A DNA stretch of 6,330 nucleotides, from the NCBI GenBank assembly GCA_018657655.1, contig JABHWQ010000448.1:1-6330 (forward strand), read 5' to 3'. Position 1 is the first letter of the stretch. Every line of letters starts with the position of its first letter. Made by a program: the position numbers and the translations under genes. Positions 6,172 to 6,330 of the stretch are shown here, piece after piece. This DNA is from Chloroflexota bacterium. GTDB lineage: Bacteria; Chloroflexota; Dehalococcoidia; SZUA-161; SpSt-899. The notes beneath the pieces were generated by a model. It did not search any database and was not told where the DNA came from. It worked only from the letters and a program-made list of their open reading frames with translations.

Positions 6172-6330
6172 CCGTCGATTTCCTCTTCAGTGTTAGGATA
6201 TCCGCTGTCGAGCAGCCTTTTTAGAGTGGCATAGCCGATCCCTAGCTCTTTGGCTGCTTGACTCCGCGATATCTTTTCATCGTGTAAGGCCTCCAAAACT
6301 ACTCCAAAACGGCGTTTGAAGCCCCGCCTA
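6168..6330 (-). CDS. Helix-turn-helix protein, C-terminal part (5' partial)
   Basis: An open frame enters from the window edge and yields 53 residues ending SGYPNTEEEIDG before TGA (6170-6168). The core SRSQAAKELGIGYATLKRLL is a good helix-turn-helix of the type found at the C-terminus of small serine recombinases and in related small DNA-binding proteins. It is preceded by a basic stretch (RRGFKRRFG). The start lies outside the window, so it could be a small stand-alone regulator or the tail of a second, Hin/Tn3-like resolvase. Its stop overlaps the ATG of the 74-residue gene by 4 nt. Because it is first in this visible operon, it could regulate the recombinase or bind near the attachment site; that is inference. 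Confidence 0.65.
   Translation of the reverse strand, partial: RRGFKRRFGVVLEALHDEKISRSQAAKELGIGYATLKRLLDSGYPNTEEEIDG

Larger units (their letters stand above)
4341..6330 (-). mobile_element. End of an ssrA-integrated genomic island or prophage-like element (partial)
   Basis: A serine recombinase and two small upstream genes are packed on the - strand against the 3' end of tmRNA, opposite to the host genes. This is the usual layout of the integrase end of an integrative element. Cargo would lie beyond 6330. The left limit is given as the tmRNA T arm, and the true crossover may differ by some tens of bases. Confidence 0.65.

Noticed and set aside
4372..6330. CRISPR array or other tandem repeats in the element end
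   Set aside because: No regularly spaced repeated units seen by eye. The region is filled by coding sequence.

Overview
The window most likely comes from an anaerobic Dehalococcoidia-like bacterium (Chloroflexota). This is an inference from three things. The first gene fuses a flavin oxidoreductase, a ferredoxin domain and an MvhD domain. The tmRNA tag appears to start with glycine. A serine recombinase is lodged at the 3' end of ssrA, a configuration known from Dehalococcoides genomic islands. No taxonomic search was possible.

Positions 1-4371 look like host chromosome, all on the + strand. A 5'-truncated redox gene ends at 1355 and is followed by a clear intrinsic terminator (1380-1411). 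A new transcription unit starts from a good sigma70-type promoter (1485-1513). It carries dnaJ, rsmE (16S rRNA m3U1498 methyltransferase) and smpB, and runs into ssrA (tmRNA, 4016-4371). The theme is protein folding, ribosome modification and ribosome rescue: SmpB and tmRNA act together on stalled ribosomes. dnaJ is split by one in-frame TGA at 2324-2326. The reading frame stays open and conserved on both sides, so this is a nonsense mutation, a sequencing error or recoding.

From the 3' end of ssrA to the end of the window lies the end of an integrated element, read on the - strand. It has three tightly packed genes: a partial helix-turn-helix protein (6330-6168), an unknown 74-residue protein (6171-5947) and a 554-residue large serine recombinase (5946-4282). 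The first pair overlaps by ATGA and the second pair abuts with no gap. The last 29 codons of the recombinase are the antisense of the tmRNA 3' end, including its T arm and CCA. The tmRNA terminator (4380-4414) lies, in antisense, inside the recombinase gene. Host ribosome rescue RNA and integrase are therefore physically interlocked. The cargo and far attachment site of the element lie beyond the window.
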